Source: Plantago ovata (taxonomy: Eukaryota > Streptophyta > Magnoliopsida > Lamiales > Plantaginaceae). From it: DNA of 64,000 nucleotides. The DNA is taken from the NCBI GenBank assembly GCA_028274465.1, contig CM051455.1, positions 110,110,261 to 110,174,260 on the forward strand, given 5' to 3'. A program made the position numbers and the translations under genes. Shown piece by piece: positions 1 to 11,059 of this stretch (within the stretch, counting starts at the first letter, position 1; each line of letters starts with the position of its first letter). Below the pieces are notes generated by a model that was not told the origin of the DNA, did not search any database, and saw nothing but the letters and a program-made list of their open reading frames with translations.

Positions 1-257
1 TAAGGAAGATTCATCCTAAAAGTATTTCAGATACACAACTTCTCCATGCCAGCAATTGGGGCATGCATTTGTAGGTAACTCATTACAAAGAAATGAATGC
101 TGAAAAGCATCATCATACTGCCTGCAAAAATGCAAGGATTCTTCGACTACAAGTCCGTAAGATACTTGAAGATTACGTAAAGGACTGTATTGAATTCACT
201 ACACTTGCTGAGAAGAGTGTAAGAGAGATTTTGAGAAAATCCTATGGAAGAGCTTAA
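1..257 (+). pseudogene. C-terminal end of Sirevirus env-like ORF (element S1)
   Basis: One frame runs from the window edge to a TAA at 255-257 and is interrupted by a TAG near position 70. The tail after the stop is hydrophilic and helical, ending LRKSYGRA. It lies directly upstream of a polypurine tract and LTR, which is where Sirevirus-type copia elements keep an extra ORF after pol. The copia pol domains are off the left edge, so the assignment rests on position and on the LTR family. No catalytic motif is visible. Confidence 0.5.
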
Positions 258-504
258 CTCTCTGTAATAGTTCTGTTAAAGTTTTTTTGCTGATTTTGTT
301 TAGTTATCTTTGCTCTTTCCTGTAAACTTACTGAAAGATAACTATCAGCAATAAAGCTTTTTGACTCTTATTGGTTCTTGATTATGCAATTTACTTATGC
401 TTACTGTTTAATTTTTCAAGTATGCCTGCATTAATCAACTGATTTATTCAACATCAGAAACCTCTAAAAGGGTAATAATTAATTTAGCTATGGATTGCTA
501 ACAT

Positions 505-520
505 CAAAAAGGGGGAAATT
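505..520 (+). other. Polypurine tract of element S1
   Basis: A purine run (CAAAAAGGGGGAAA) lies immediately before the LTR start TGTTAAG at 521. This is the primer site for plus-strand DNA synthesis in LTR retrotransposons. Its place fixes the element as plus-strand and the following LTR as its 3' LTR. Confidence 0.8.
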
Positions 521-2092
521 TGTTAAGAAACTTGTAATTTTGATGAGCAATTAACCATGCTAAATTGAGGAATGTCCAGTAACTAGTACTCTTAAGGTCC
601 ATAGGAATTTAGAATTTTAAGGACATTGTAAAAGAGGAACGTTTGCTGAAGACTTAGAATAGGTGCTAGATAGGTTGGTTTTACCGCTTATGATGTATCT
701 TGTTTTCTGAAAAGAAATACAACCTATTGAAGAATTTGCTGATGATGTACTTTGTTTTTACAAACAAACTATTGAAGCATTTAGAACCACTCAGAATCTT
801 GAAGATTTCGAAGACATGAAGACTAGAAGATTTCTGAAGACTGGTATCTACAAAGGCACATGTTGCTCAGAAAGTGGAAACTTCAGCAACAACATTGCAT
901 AAGTGAAAATCTGTACGACAGAGTAGGTTGTGCTTGCTTAAACTGAGACTGACCACTTGCTGATGGAACATATGTGACCTCTTGCTGAAAGTACTTGTAT
1001 TTGCGCTCCAATGTTACTGTTTGAATTTCATTCAAAAGAGCATTAAATGCAAAGCTTGCACGCGAAGGACATGAAGACTAGAAGACAAACAAGGGCGCTG
1101 CTGAAAGTACAAAAGCAAGATAGTGACATTTTAAGGATCAAAAGCATTAGAATTTGAAATTCAAACGGCTCCTTATTTCACTATAAATAGAGGTCATCCG
1201 GCAAAGAGTTGAAGTGTGTCAACAACGTGATCATACTCTCACTTGTGCTTAAACTCACATACCCTTCAATACTCTTACTGCCATTGATCCGTTCCAAGAC
1301 TTAAAGCTTGAAAAAAGCTACTTGTGAAGAAGTAGAATTTACACGACTAAGAAATTAGTTAAGTGTTTTTTTCTTTCTTTCGAACAAGAACAAGTCTTGA
1401 CACCAGAAACAATCAAACTTGTTAACTGCAAAGTATTCAAAGTTTTGTTTCTTAGATTACTTGTTGTAACTGAATAAGTTATAATTAAGTTATCTCATCC
1501 CAAACCTCTCTAACTGAAAATACACCCTTTCAGGCGTGATATTCAAGGGGAACTTAATCTAGCATAGTGTTGCTGATTAAAAGTACCAAGTTTGGTGGAG
1601 AACAAGGTTACGTTCTCTAGTTTGGAGACAAAGCAAGTGTGCTTTAGTTTCTGTTTGGATCGCTCTAGGTAGGTGTTGTAAGGAACCTCAAACTTATCTT
1701 AGTGGATTCAGTCCTAGAAAGGACAAAGTGGATTAGTTGAGAGATTACGCCACTCTCAGACACCACTATAAAAGTGTTTGTATGATTTCCTTACTGTACT
1801 TGGTTTTCAGCAAATCATATCTATCTGTACACAGTCACTCACATCACTTGCTGAAACCTTCATTTACTGAAAAAGCACTTATTGTATCAAAGACTTCCGC
1901 TCTCTGATTTTATGTATCACCAAACCTAGTTACTGTGAAGTAACTTGCGCTTGCTGAGAAAGTTAAGTATCAGCAAACTCATTACTGTAAAGTAATAAGC
2001 ACTTGCTGAGAAATTTTTTAAACGACGAAAGTTTGAAAAGACTATTCACCCCCCCCCCTCTAGTCTTTTCTTGTTGTTTAAAGGGACCAACA
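521..2092 (+). repeat. 3' LTR of Sirevirus-type copia element S1 (1572 bp)
   Basis: The LTR begins TGTTAAGAAAC and ends GGGACCAACA. It is the reverse complement of the LTR at 27451-29026, and a truncated third copy lies at 54863-56107, so the ends are defined by comparison. A TATAAATA box lies at 1182-1189, separating U3 from R. A run of C lies near the end at 2049-2058. The heptamer TTGCTGA or its complement occurs at least 11 times. The right flank is the env-like ORF of the minus-strand element S2, so S1 probably inserted there. Confidence 0.9.
1182..1189 (+). promoter_or_regulatory. TATA box of S1 LTR promoter
   Basis: TATAAATA is followed by AGAGG, a typical plant core promoter. The same box stands at the matching place in the other two family copies, on the minus strand at 28358-28365 and 55769-55776. 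Transcription would begin about 30 bp downstream, giving the start of R. Confidence 0.7.
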
Positions 2093-2873
2093 ATCAACAA
2101 GTCTGTTGAAAATGTACTTAGCCCAGTTGAGCTCCGTTTTGTTCTCATAGATATGCATCAGCAGCGACCACCTTCTCAAACCTACTTGGTCTATTCCTCC
2201 AACTTGGGAGTCTAAGACTTTGATTAGTAACAGAGCTACTAGACCAAGTGAGTGGCAGAGATGCTTCCTCTTAACGTGCTTTGTCCAAGTCAAGGGAGCA
2301 ATCTCTCCTTTCTTCATTTTCTCATTTCTGACATCACTGTAGAAGGCTTCTATCTCTTCATCAGTGGCAGTGATGTCATCTTTCAGTTCCAGTGGTTGGA
2401 ATATGAAAGATTTCTGTTAAATCAGTCCATTTCAGGACGATTTGCGTGTTCTGAACTGTAGTAAAGATCACTTTTTCAGTGACCCCTTGACTATCAGTTA
2501 GGGACTGGATTTCTACATTATTGTAGAACTCCATTGTATCCAACATGCTCACTTGCTTAGGGTGAGCAGTTATAAAATAAATGAGGCCTTGCTGCTTGAT
2601 GAAGTCAAGTGCCTCTTCATTGTCACCGTCAAGTTCTTGTTCATAGAAGTATCAGATATACTTCTCTTTTGCGAAACCACCCCATTGCATCATCATCTCA
2701 CACTTTGCAGTGTCAAGATATGAAGGAGGCATAGGTTTTTAGGTAATTCTGTCATTTTTCAACACAACTTTCGCTGTGTTAGTTGCCGAAGTAGTCACCG
2801 GAGCAGTGCGTTTCTCAGCACTGTCAACCTTAGACGACTTTGAGGTCTTAGATGATTGTCTTTTTGGTGCCAT
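2093..2873 (-). pseudogene. Env-like / post-pol ORF of Sirevirus S2, truncated
   Basis: The minus strand has an ATG at 2873 followed by a basic, Ser/Lys-rich start (MAPKRQSSK). Reading continues with stops near 2740 and 2655 into a region rich in Asp, Glu and Gln (QELDGDNEEALDFIKQQG). It lies after RNase H in element order and before the expected 3' LTR, the place of the extra ORF in Sireviruses. I see no signal peptide or membrane span, so env-like is a positional name only. The ORF is cut at 2093 by the end of the S1 LTR. Confidence 0.5.
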
Positions 2874-3007
2874 TTCTTTATATAGAAGAGAATGTGTACG
2901 AAAAAGATTGTTTTGCTTTTTGACCGGAGGTACAGTAGATTCAGGCTAAAATTTGCAGAGAAAGGAAATGTGAGTTAAAGAATTTTGTCATTTCTCTAAC
3001 TCCTTCT

Positions 3008-3015
3008 TTATATAG
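3008..3015 (-). promoter_or_regulatory. Possible internal TATA box before the S2 env-like ORF
   Basis: TATATAAAG on the minus strand lies about 135 bp before the ATG at 2873. This is a plausible distance for a separate transcript of the downstream ORF. A second TATATAAAG at 2877-2884 is too close to the ATG to be its TATA box. No transcript data support either. Confidence 0.35.
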
Positions 3016-3403
3016 TGTCTCTGATGTGTGAGAAACTCAATCGATTTAAGTTTTCAGCAAGGGTAAAACAGAGAAACAATGGCGTTTGTGGAGCCTTTGC
3101 ATTAAATGCGTAGTGGCCCACTAACAAAAACCGTCAGAGCACTCTCTCTCTTTGTAATGATTAACCGTTAGATTAATAACTCCATTTAATCAATGTCCAC
3201 GATTGTATTTCATGTCATGATTATTACGAGTTTATCTGTGCCCGATTAACGTCACAAATTGATTTTACCGAGATTTATGGGATTTGATTGCTTGCTGAAA
3301 TAAACAAGAATCTTTTCAGCGAGTTTGCATAAATAGCCTTGTTACTTGCTGAAATTCCCCCTTACTCAGATATCTCATATTTTCTTAAGTTTAAAAGACA
3401 TTT

Positions 3404-3758
3404 CTGAGTTCCCGTATCAGTAAATTCTTTTTAAACTTGAGATATCTTTTGGTAAAATATGAGAGGTGAGTTTTGCTCTTTCCTGAGTTCCCGTCTCAGA
3501 ATATTCCCTTGATACTTGAATACCTGTTTCAGTATCTTTGATTGTCTGAATACCCGTTTCAGCAATCTTCAAGGTTTTTCTCTTACTGAGTGCCTCTCTC
3601 AGCAAGTGATCAAGTTTCCTAACAAATACCCGTTTTGAAGGAATTACTTGTTGAATGCCTGTTTCAGCAATCATGTAGTGACTTATCAATTCTTAGAAGA
3701 AATTAGTGGAAGGAGCTTTTAAGTAAGAATACTTTGGCTTGCTGAATACCTGTTTCAG
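3404..3758. repeat. Array of eight 17-bp quasi-palindromes in S2
   Basis: Copies of CTGAATACCCGTTTCAG or close variants lie at 3404, 3483, 3516, 3546, 3586, 3622 (degenerate), 3651 and 3742. The outer CTGA and TCAG arms are conserved and the middle varies. Spacing is 29-91 bp. The array sits between RNase H and the env-like ORF. Sireviruses are known to carry short palindromic repeats upstream of the polypurine tract, so this looks like this family's version. Confidence 0.85.
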
Positions 3759-3778
3759 CCTTCTGCCAACTGTATCCT

Positions 3779-4420
3779 TTATTGAGGTAATTCAATCAAT
3801 CCAAAGTTATACCTTAGCATTGCGAATCGATTATCTGGTAGGGGCTTGGTAAAGATGTCAGCAAGTTGATCATCAGTACCTACTTTGACAACCTCAATAT
3901 CTCCCTTTTCCACATGATCTCTAATGAAATGATGTCTAATGTCAATGTGTTTGGTCCTTCAGTGAAACTTAGGATTTTGCGTGATAGCAATAACACTCGT
4001 ATTATCACAAAAGGTTGGTGTTTTCTTTGCAGAAATACCATAATCTCTTAGTTGTAGTTGAATCCATAAGATTTGAGCTGTTCAACAACCAGCCGCAATG
4101 TACTCAGATTCAGTAGATGAATTGGCAACACAGGTTTGTTTCTTGCTGAACCATGATATTAATCTAGTACCCAAAAACTGACAACTTCCAGAGGTATTTT
4201 TTCTATCAAGAGTTGATCCTCCATGATCAACATCAGAATAACCAACCAATTCTAGTCCAGAATCTTTAGGATACCATAATCCAACATTGACTGTACCTTT
4301 GACATATTTCGGTATCTTAAGTGCCTTTTTGTAGTGTGATTCTCTTGGATCAGATTGGAATCTTGCACACACACAAACAACATACTGAATGTCAGGTCTA
4401 CTTGATGTTAAATACAACAA
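3779..4420 (-). pseudogene. RNase H of Sirevirus S2
   Basis: The frame carries the copia RNase H block LVGYSDVDHGGSTLDRKNTSG and NSSTESEYIAAGC (catalytic D, E and D positions of the copia RNase H). After a frame break near 4082 it resumes with a TFCDNTSVIAITQNP block, H-DIRHHF and [12 protein letters not shown], ending at a TAA near 3779. It follows RT with a small overlap in another frame. At least one frameshift and one stop mean it is not functional. Confidence 0.85.
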
Positions 4421-5340
4421 GGAACCAATGAGCTTCCTATACTTGTGTTCTTCAACACTTTTATATCTTCTTTAGTATAGCCCAATTTGGTACCAACACT
4501 CATAGGGATCTTTTCAGGTTTCTCTTCCTCTTTGATCCTAAACTTTATGAGCATTTCTTTCGCATACTTTGCTTGATTTATGAATATTCCATCTTTGAGT
4601 TGCTTGACTTGCAATCCTAGGAAATAATTCAATTTTCCCATCATACTCATTTCCAATTTGTTTGTCATGAGTTTGGCAAAGTCATCACAAAGTTGCTTGT
4701 CCTTAGATCCAAAAATTATGTCATCCACATAAATTTGAACTAAGAGTATTTTACCATCATGGTTCATGGTCAACAAGGTTTTATCAACTTCACCTTTCTT
4801 GAAACCATTATCCATCAAGAACTTAGCCAAGGTATCATACCAAGCTCTTGGTGCTTGCTTTAGACCATATACAACTTTCTGAAGCTTGTATACCATCTTG
4901 GTTTCTGAGGGAAGTTCAAAGCCAGGGGGTTGTTCTAAGTAGACTTCTTCAGCAAGTTCACCATTCAAGAATGCACTTTTAACATCCATTTGGTAAACAA
5001 TGAAGTCATTGTGAGCAGCAAAGGCCAAGAAAATCCTGATTGCATCCAATCTTGCAACTGGCGCATAAGATTCATCATAATCCAATCCTTCAGTCTGACA
5101 GTAACCTTGAGCAACTAAACGTGCTTTGTTTTTTGTTACTTCACCAGACTCACTCAACTTGTTTCTGAACACCCACTTTGTACCAATAGCTTTCTTGCCT
5201 TCAGCAAGTGGTACAAGTTTCCAAACTTTGTTCCTTTAAAATTGATCCAGTTCTTCTTGCATTGCCTTGAACCATTCAGAATGCTTTAAAGCTTCTTCTA
5301 TGGTTTTAGGTTCAATTTCTGAAACAAAGCAAGAGAACAA
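4408..5340 (-). pseudogene. Reverse transcriptase of Sirevirus S2 (Ty1/copia)
   Basis: From 5172 the frame is open for 254 residues. It holds [48 protein letters not shown] and the intact catalytic box YVDDIIFGS. The order and spacing match copia RT of the Sirevirus type. The part before 5172 (EALKHSEWFKAMQEELDQF, then a stop) is in frame but broken. It is separated from its gag and protease by about 18 kb of inserted elements. Confidence 0.9.
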
Positions 5341-5345
5341 TGATT

Positions 5346-6061
5346 CTACTTATACGACAGTTGCTTCTTCAGCAAGTCCATGAGTAGCAGAAACTTTGGA
5401 TAGCGTTTATCAATATCACCAATCATATCCGTAGAGGGATGATCTCTAATCCATTTATTAACAGGTTTTCTGCTCGTTGGATCTGGATATGTTTGCTCAT
5501 CAGCATTTGACTCTTCAACATGTACTTGTTCAGTACTACTGGGATTTTGTGTCTCTGATGAGATTGGTTCATCAGCAACTGCTTGTTCAACATTGCTAGA
5601 TTGTGGTAACTCATCAGCAGGCACGGGAGGTTGCGTAATTTCAGCAACTTCCGGAGCAACTGCGTCTTTTGCTGGAAATTCTTTGTCGTGGACTACATTT
5701 ATCTTGTCATGACTTGGGGGAGGCGAGTCATTGTCAGAATCATCATTTAGTTCAATTGACTTGATTTTCTAGCATTAGATTCAGTTCTTTGCTCATGTAT
5801 GATTAGCTTTTTCATACATTCTGATATTTCTTCTTCAGCAGGCACTCCTTGTGTCTTTTCATAGAATACAACATGCACTGATTCTTCGATCTTTTGTGCC
5901 TCTTTGTTGTACACTCTATAAGCTTTATTATGCAAGGAGTAACCAAGAAATATCGCTTCGTCTGCCTTTGGTTGAAATGTTATTAGGTATTCTCTACCGT
6001 TATTAAGAACGAAACACTTACAACCAAATACTCTTAGATGAGTGATATTAGGAGGTCTACC
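5346..6061 (-). pseudogene. Integrase C-terminal part and hinge of Sirevirus S2
   Basis: Reading starts at the junction GRPPNITHLRVFGCKCFVL and passes through IFLGYSLHNKAYRVYNK and HVVFYEKT, the conserved end of copia integrase. A Glu/Gln/Ser-rich linker follows before RT (EEISECMKKL, then MPADELPQSSNVEQ). The integrase zinc finger and the D-D-E core are missing. The sequence stops abruptly at 6062, where the Angela-like LTR begins. Confidence 0.85.
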
Positions 6062-7667
6062 TGATAGTGTATATGTCCTAGAGACAGTCCTTATTAAGGG
6101 CATGGAGCCCTTATAGAGGGCATACATGTACTATTACACAGGTCAACGTAATAGAATATATGTTTTTTGCTTTTACTATTGAGTATCGCTTTCATATTTA
6201 TATTACACCAGGCATGCAGCATGTCATATCTCTATTTCAGTCTGTATTGATATTAAACATGTCCCCTCGGATAGATGACCGATCACACAAATAGTGGGAG
6301 CTATGTGAGTTATCATCTATCCCAAACTCTCCCTAGCCGAGGTTCATTTCAGATGTAGGGGTCTGAATGAACCAGATGAGACTAGTATGCGTGGAGGTTA
6401 TACTTGTTGGAGCAAGTGTGAGCCGATCCCACGGCCACGAAACGGATTGTTGGCCAATCGAGAAACGTTCCCATAACTGCGCATAGTTGTTCGAAGAAGG
6501 ATTATCGAACAATGGAAGTACCCACCAGACACTCCCATCGATGTATACTCTACACCGAAGTGTCTATGGGAACCGGTAAGTTGTTGAAGTGATGCCAGTC
6601 GTCCTTTGGACTACATGACTTTATCATCACATTTGTTGCCCCATATCCTTGGTGGACCCGTCGATGTCAGCTCTGAATAAGCAGTTGACCTAAGACACGA
6701 TCCAGGATTATGGCTACATACAAATGGGGATGATAAGTGTTTCTGTGAAGGATTCATCTCTCAAGTGTAGCACAGGAGAGTACTGCTCATAGTCTTCATA
6801 GTTGTGTTGGTAAAGTCACTAGCCAGTGCATTGATATATTATGATGGTCATAAGTATATCTTAGTAACCAAGCAACTCCGTGAGACGCCCATGGATGTAT
6901 TATTGTGATATACACATCATCGATCCTAGATGCATTCGAGTCAGTCAGATGAAGGGACGTTACCATCGCCGCGTTGAGCGCACCAGACTTCGCAACGAAA
7001 GGGTTTGCTTTGAGAAACCTCTCAAACGTCCTCATGTACTAATATTGCAAATGGAACCATCTAGGAATTCCATTTTGCCTAGTCTGGGACTTGCTTAATA
7101 CAGTGAGGCCCTATGGGTCACACTATGTGGTGATTCAGCTTATCCGAATATCCTTGAAGATGGAATCGCAATTAATTTAGAATTAATTGTTATTGATGAA
7201 TTATAATTGATTTGGAATTAATTATAATTATTTGTGGCTCAATTAATAATTTGGAATTATTAATTGAATTGATTGATTAATTGTATTTTATGTAAATACA
7301 ATTAAAGATTATATTTTGGAAATATAATAGAGGTTTGATTTGAAAGGATATGTTAATTTAGAATTAACATATGCACATGGGCAAAATCTACTTGGAGTTT
7401 GAATTGTCTTAGAACTATAAGTGGGTCCCAAAATCGAGACCCACCTATTACCCCTGGGAGAGCGCGCGCGCGCGTAGATGTGGTAGGGGAAGGAGTTCGA
7501 CTCCTTCCTCTATTAGAAGTCCAAGGGATAAGTTAGATTTTCCTGATTGAGTTTTAATTTGATTGAGAATGAATCTAGACTTGATATTGGTTTTCTAGTG
7601 CGATAAGAATTAGATTCTTATTCCTTTACGAAGTCTAATTGCTTATGCTTTAGGCTTCTATTGACTA

Positions 7668-7677
7668 CTATATATAG
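7668..7677 (+). promoter_or_regulatory. Probable TATA box of element A LTR
   Basis: TATATATAG lies in the palindrome CTACTATATATAGTAG, about 400 bp before the end of the LTR. That leaves room for R and U5. The assignment is from sequence and position only. Confidence 0.5.
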
Positions 7678-8061
7678 TAGACTATTAGAGAGTTTTTGAC
7701 AAAGATATTCACACAGTTGAATACCCAGTTTTCTTAGAGAAAATAAAAACTCTCCCCTCCTCTACAAAGCCACACGCGCGTGCCACCTTGCCGGAGGAAT
7801 CGACGCTCCGTCTTCTTGGTCACACAAAGAATATCCTAGCATTCTTCCGATAGGCTGTTCATCCGTGGATACCAAGGTTGAGGTTCTAGGAGCTGGAAAC
7901 TAACTCTTATTGTCTTGTAGATAATCAGAGTATTGCAGATATCTTCAACTTCGACGAAGGAGAAGATACACCGGATTATTACGAAGACTTGGAAGCTGCT
8001 TTGGAAGTAAGGTTAGTCTTCTAATTGACGCGTTTACATATATACGGCATATACATAATCA

Positions 8062-8066
8062 ATTAA
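8062..8066. other. Target-site duplication of Ath1, left copy (ATTAA)
   Basis: ATTAA directly precedes the left LTR of Ath1. The same five bases directly follow its right LTR at 19015-19019. Five-base duplications are the usual product of Ty3/gypsy integration, and this fixes both ends of Ath1. Confidence 0.9.
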
Positions 8067-9421
8067 TGATGATGTCGTTTTTCACCAATTAAATTTGTTT
8101 AAAAGCCTAAGAACACTTATCACTACACAAACTAGAGTGCAATGGCAAGTTGTCCCCGAGTGTCGTTCTCTCGGGACCTAACGTGGCTTTGCTTGAGGTT
8201 GTTGCTAGTAATTTCAGTCAACGAGTTCAAATGTTTATAGAATCGTTTTTCTTTGAACAAAGCAACGAGAAATCAGATTGCTGTAATCAAGTTTGGAAAA
8301 CGGTTGGTGGTAGAAATCGAATACACATGCATGGGTTACGAATATGCTCACAAGTTCAGTGCGTAAAACCTTCGATCAAGTCTGGTAAGCAACTCGTCTA
8401 GGTAACTTTCAAGACACACATCATAAAAGACCACTATCAATACTTTAGAGGTGCTTGTCACTAACACCATTTATCTAGCATGCTGCAAATCTCTAACATA
8501 CAATCCTATAGCTTTCATTGACCAAGAGTTTGTCACTATACTCAATTCGAATATATTTTATAGGCAACTAAGAATCATATGAAGGAATTTGCAGAAAGAT
8601 TGAATCACAATCTCATGTAAGCATAAACATAACCCATAGCATGCATATTCTACATTCTACCACCAACACAAAAGATTTAGCTACTCATATTCATCAACAT
8701 AGACATCAATTCATATGAATAATAATCAGAATACATCATATCAAACTACAAGACAAGAGAGTGATACAAGTTACCACCAAAGCTGTCACTAATCGGTGGA
8801 AAGCAAAGAAAACCTCTCCGTAGATGATTACAAAGGATGAATTCCAATCAAAATCTTGAATCCCAAGCTAAAATACAATGTAATCTGAGTTTTGGGGCTT
8901 AGGAGCTCTCCAAAACGAAGCTACATTTCAAAAGATATCCAAAAAATGACTGGAGATCAGATCTAAGAAGGAAAATCCGAAAACGTAACCGCTTGGCTTG
9001 CGGAGCGCTTGGCAAGCGAAGCGCTTTGGCACTCCAAGCGCTTCGCTTGGCTTCTGTGCCAAAGCTCCTGGAAAATGAAGCGGAGCGCTTAGCTTGGCTC
9101 CTGGGCAGATTTTTGTCTTCGAACTCAATCTTTTTGCCCTCGCACGGCCCTCGGGTGCCTTGGACTCATCCTTCTCGATGCTTATTGATGCTCAAACACT
9201 TATGAACAAGCCACGGAGATTGGGGAACTTCAACGGGGCCATCTTTTCCATCAAAAAGGCTCGTTTTTAGCTCCAAAAATGCCGTTTCGTACCTAAGTGC
9301 CTGAAAATGCAGAAAACACAAAACGCGACACTATTCTACAAAACTAACCAAGAAACAAGGCTAGAAGATAGCAAAAGAAGGTAAAAAAGACAAGATGAAC
9401 GCGTCAAAAATACGTTCATCA
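8067..9421 (-). repeat. 3' LTR of Ath1 (1355 bp)
   Basis: On the plus strand it begins TGATGATGTCG and ends ACGTTCATCA. It is nearly identical to 17612-19014 but about 48 bp shorter, mostly from loss of CCAAGCG palindrome copies around 8990-9100 and an 11-bp gap near 8890. The core TAGAATAGTGTC, shared with other Athila-like LTRs here, lies 83 bp from the U3 end (9327-9338). Confidence 0.9.
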
Positions 9422-9434
9422 ATCTCCCCAAACC
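9422..9434 (-). other. Polypurine tract of Ath1
   Basis: On the minus strand GGTTTGGGGAGAT directly precedes the LTR start TGATGAACG. It is preceded by AGGACAAGCAAAGG, a string usual before the 3' LTR in Athila-like elements. This sets the element's direction. Confidence 0.75.
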
Positions 9435-10147
9435 AAACCTTTGCTTGTCCTCAAGCAACAAACTATCCTAAATGCAACACAAAAGGAATCTCATACCAAG
9501 TAAAGTGAACTTATCTATTGAATCTACCAAATGTTTATGAACAAAACCAAATGAGCATGACATGCAAGTAGGTTGAAGAATGCCTCGATTGCGAATATAC
9601 ACATTCTCATGTGCACTTGGTTAAACAAAGGAGTCTCTCGTAACATCTTCTACCTAGACCTGGTCAGTGACGACACAATGATGCATGTTATCATACTACA
9701 ATTGCCCCGTGCCTATGAAATCGAGGGCTTACTACTGTTCACCAAGCGAGACTTTTCCTCAAGAGAGGGCGAACCAATACTGGCTCTCATCAAACGAAGG
9801 AGGGTTCCCTTAGAAGATAACACTCCCCTATTCTACCCAGACTCTCAAGAATGAGCCTCTTTCAACCACTTCTTGAATAGCAAGACGAGGATGGTCAAGA
9901 ACAGGCCTTGGACAAAGGCGACATGAAACGAAAGATAGTACAACTCGACACTTCACAAGGACAAAATATTTACATGACACTTGACACTACCAGACTGCTT
10001 TTGGCTTGCAACGACCCTTCTTTTGCTTTTGGGTCTTATTCTTTATTTTCTTTCTTCTACTTTTTTTTTTTATTTTCTCTTTTTCTTTTCTCTTTTTTTT
10101 TTTTTTTTTTTTTTTATAGGGGCAAGCAGCAGTACTAAGTGTCAAAA
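9435..10147. other. Non-coding 3' region of Ath1
   Basis: I see no credible gene. An open stretch at 9573-9854 (93 codons, plus strand) has no recognisable motif and is antisense to the element. A pyrimidine-rich tract with a T run lies at about 10050-10115. Confidence 0.5.
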
Positions 10148-10372
10148 ACACCTCCCCAAACCTATTCGAAAGAATAGGTTTGAGCACAAAGACGAAAAAG
10201 AAAAAGGAAAGACTCTTTTACAAAGACACCTCTCCAAACCTATTCGAAAGAATAGGTTGGGACACAAAACAAAAAGAAAAAGAAAAAGGAAACTGTACAA
10301 CGACTCAAAGACGAAAGACAAGATCAAATAAGGCAACCCCCTCCCCAAACCTATTCGATAGAATAGGTTTAA
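10148..10372. repeat. Three hairpins each joined to a polypurine-like tract
   Basis: Near-perfect inverted repeats built on AACCTATTC...GAATAGGTT lie at 10158-10181, 10237-10258 and 10347-10370. Each is preceded on the plus strand by CTCCCCAA or CTCTCCAA. Read in the element's sense (minus) direction, each unit is a hairpin running into GGTTTGGGGAGG, close to the true polypurine tract at 9422. Between them are A-rich stretches. Confidence 0.8.
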
Positions 10373-10847
10373 TACAAGGAATCACACACCTCACACTACC
10401 TCCTTCCTAGGCATTTGGCAATCTCTAATCGAGGTGAAGAACTTGTCGCCTCTTACGTACATAATTACACGGGTTACAACCATAGACTCTAACATGCATC
10501 ATTTTATAAGGCCATCGTGAACCGCAGCAGAAGAAACACCACTCAAGGTGATGTCGAGACTACTAAGCTTAACTAGTGCACAAGAGAATGTGACAAACCA
10601 AGCGAGACAAGCCTCAAACTACTTGCAAAGTGATGCAACATATGATCAATGGTCATAAACACTTAGTCTACTCAATAAAAAAAAGTTCAAAAAACTTGGC
10701 AATAAACTCCACACACAACAACGTGCAACAACTAATCTATGGATGATATGCATTCAAAAACTGAAAAACACGACAAATCACAAGAACTTGAGCTGACAAC
10801 AGGCATGTACGAAACCAAAACAGCACATAGTACTGAAAATCCAATGA

Positions 10848-10866
10848 CCCCTCCCCAAACCTAAAC
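10848..10866 (-). other. Second polypurine-like tract of Ath1
   Basis: The minus strand reads AGTTTAGGTTTGGGGAGGGG after CTCGAGGACGAGCAAA, the same layout as the tract at 9422 but 1.4 kb inside the element. No LTR start follows it. It may be an internal priming site or the remains of an older 3' end. Confidence 0.5.
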
Positions 10867-11059
10867 TTTTGCTCGTCCTCGAGTAAAGAAAAGTTGACAA
10901 GAAAGGAAAAATTGGATTGAAAGTACACTTCCCTGATATAAAGGTTCGTGTCCAACTCCTATAAAAGAGTAGTACCTGAAAAGACTCAAGAAACAAGTGA
11001 AAACGGGTGCGCAAAGGTGAGAAGAATGAAAAAAAACGAGGAAAATCTGGGTGCAGGGT

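Larger units (their letters stand above)
6062..8066 (+). repeat. 5' LTR of Angela-like element A, first part
   Basis: Starts TGATAGTGTATATGTCCTAG, which matches the start of the D LTR at 56607 (TGAAAGTATATATGTCCTAG). It is interrupted at 8067 by element Ath1 and resumes at 19020; together the pieces make about 2.08 kb. A TATATATAG box inside a small palindrome lies near 7668-7677, and an alternating GC run at 7459-7472. There is no coding sequence here; open stretches such as 6880-7098 show no recognisable motif. Confidence 0.8.

Noticed and set aside
3404..3758. CRISPR-like array of short repeats with spacers of about 15-75 bp
   Set aside because: The repeats are 17-bp, variable, unevenly spaced and lie within a plant retrotransposon. 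There are no cas genes and no uniform spacers.
8150..8401. An identical 83-codon frame in both Ath1 LTRs (also at 17695-17946)
   Set aside because: The identity is explained by LTR duplication. The frame is antisense to the element and has no recognised content.
9987..10187. Lys-rich and Phe-rich small frames around 10000-10400
   Set aside because: Caused by a T-rich tract and by A-rich spacers between hairpins; no sign of selection for protein.
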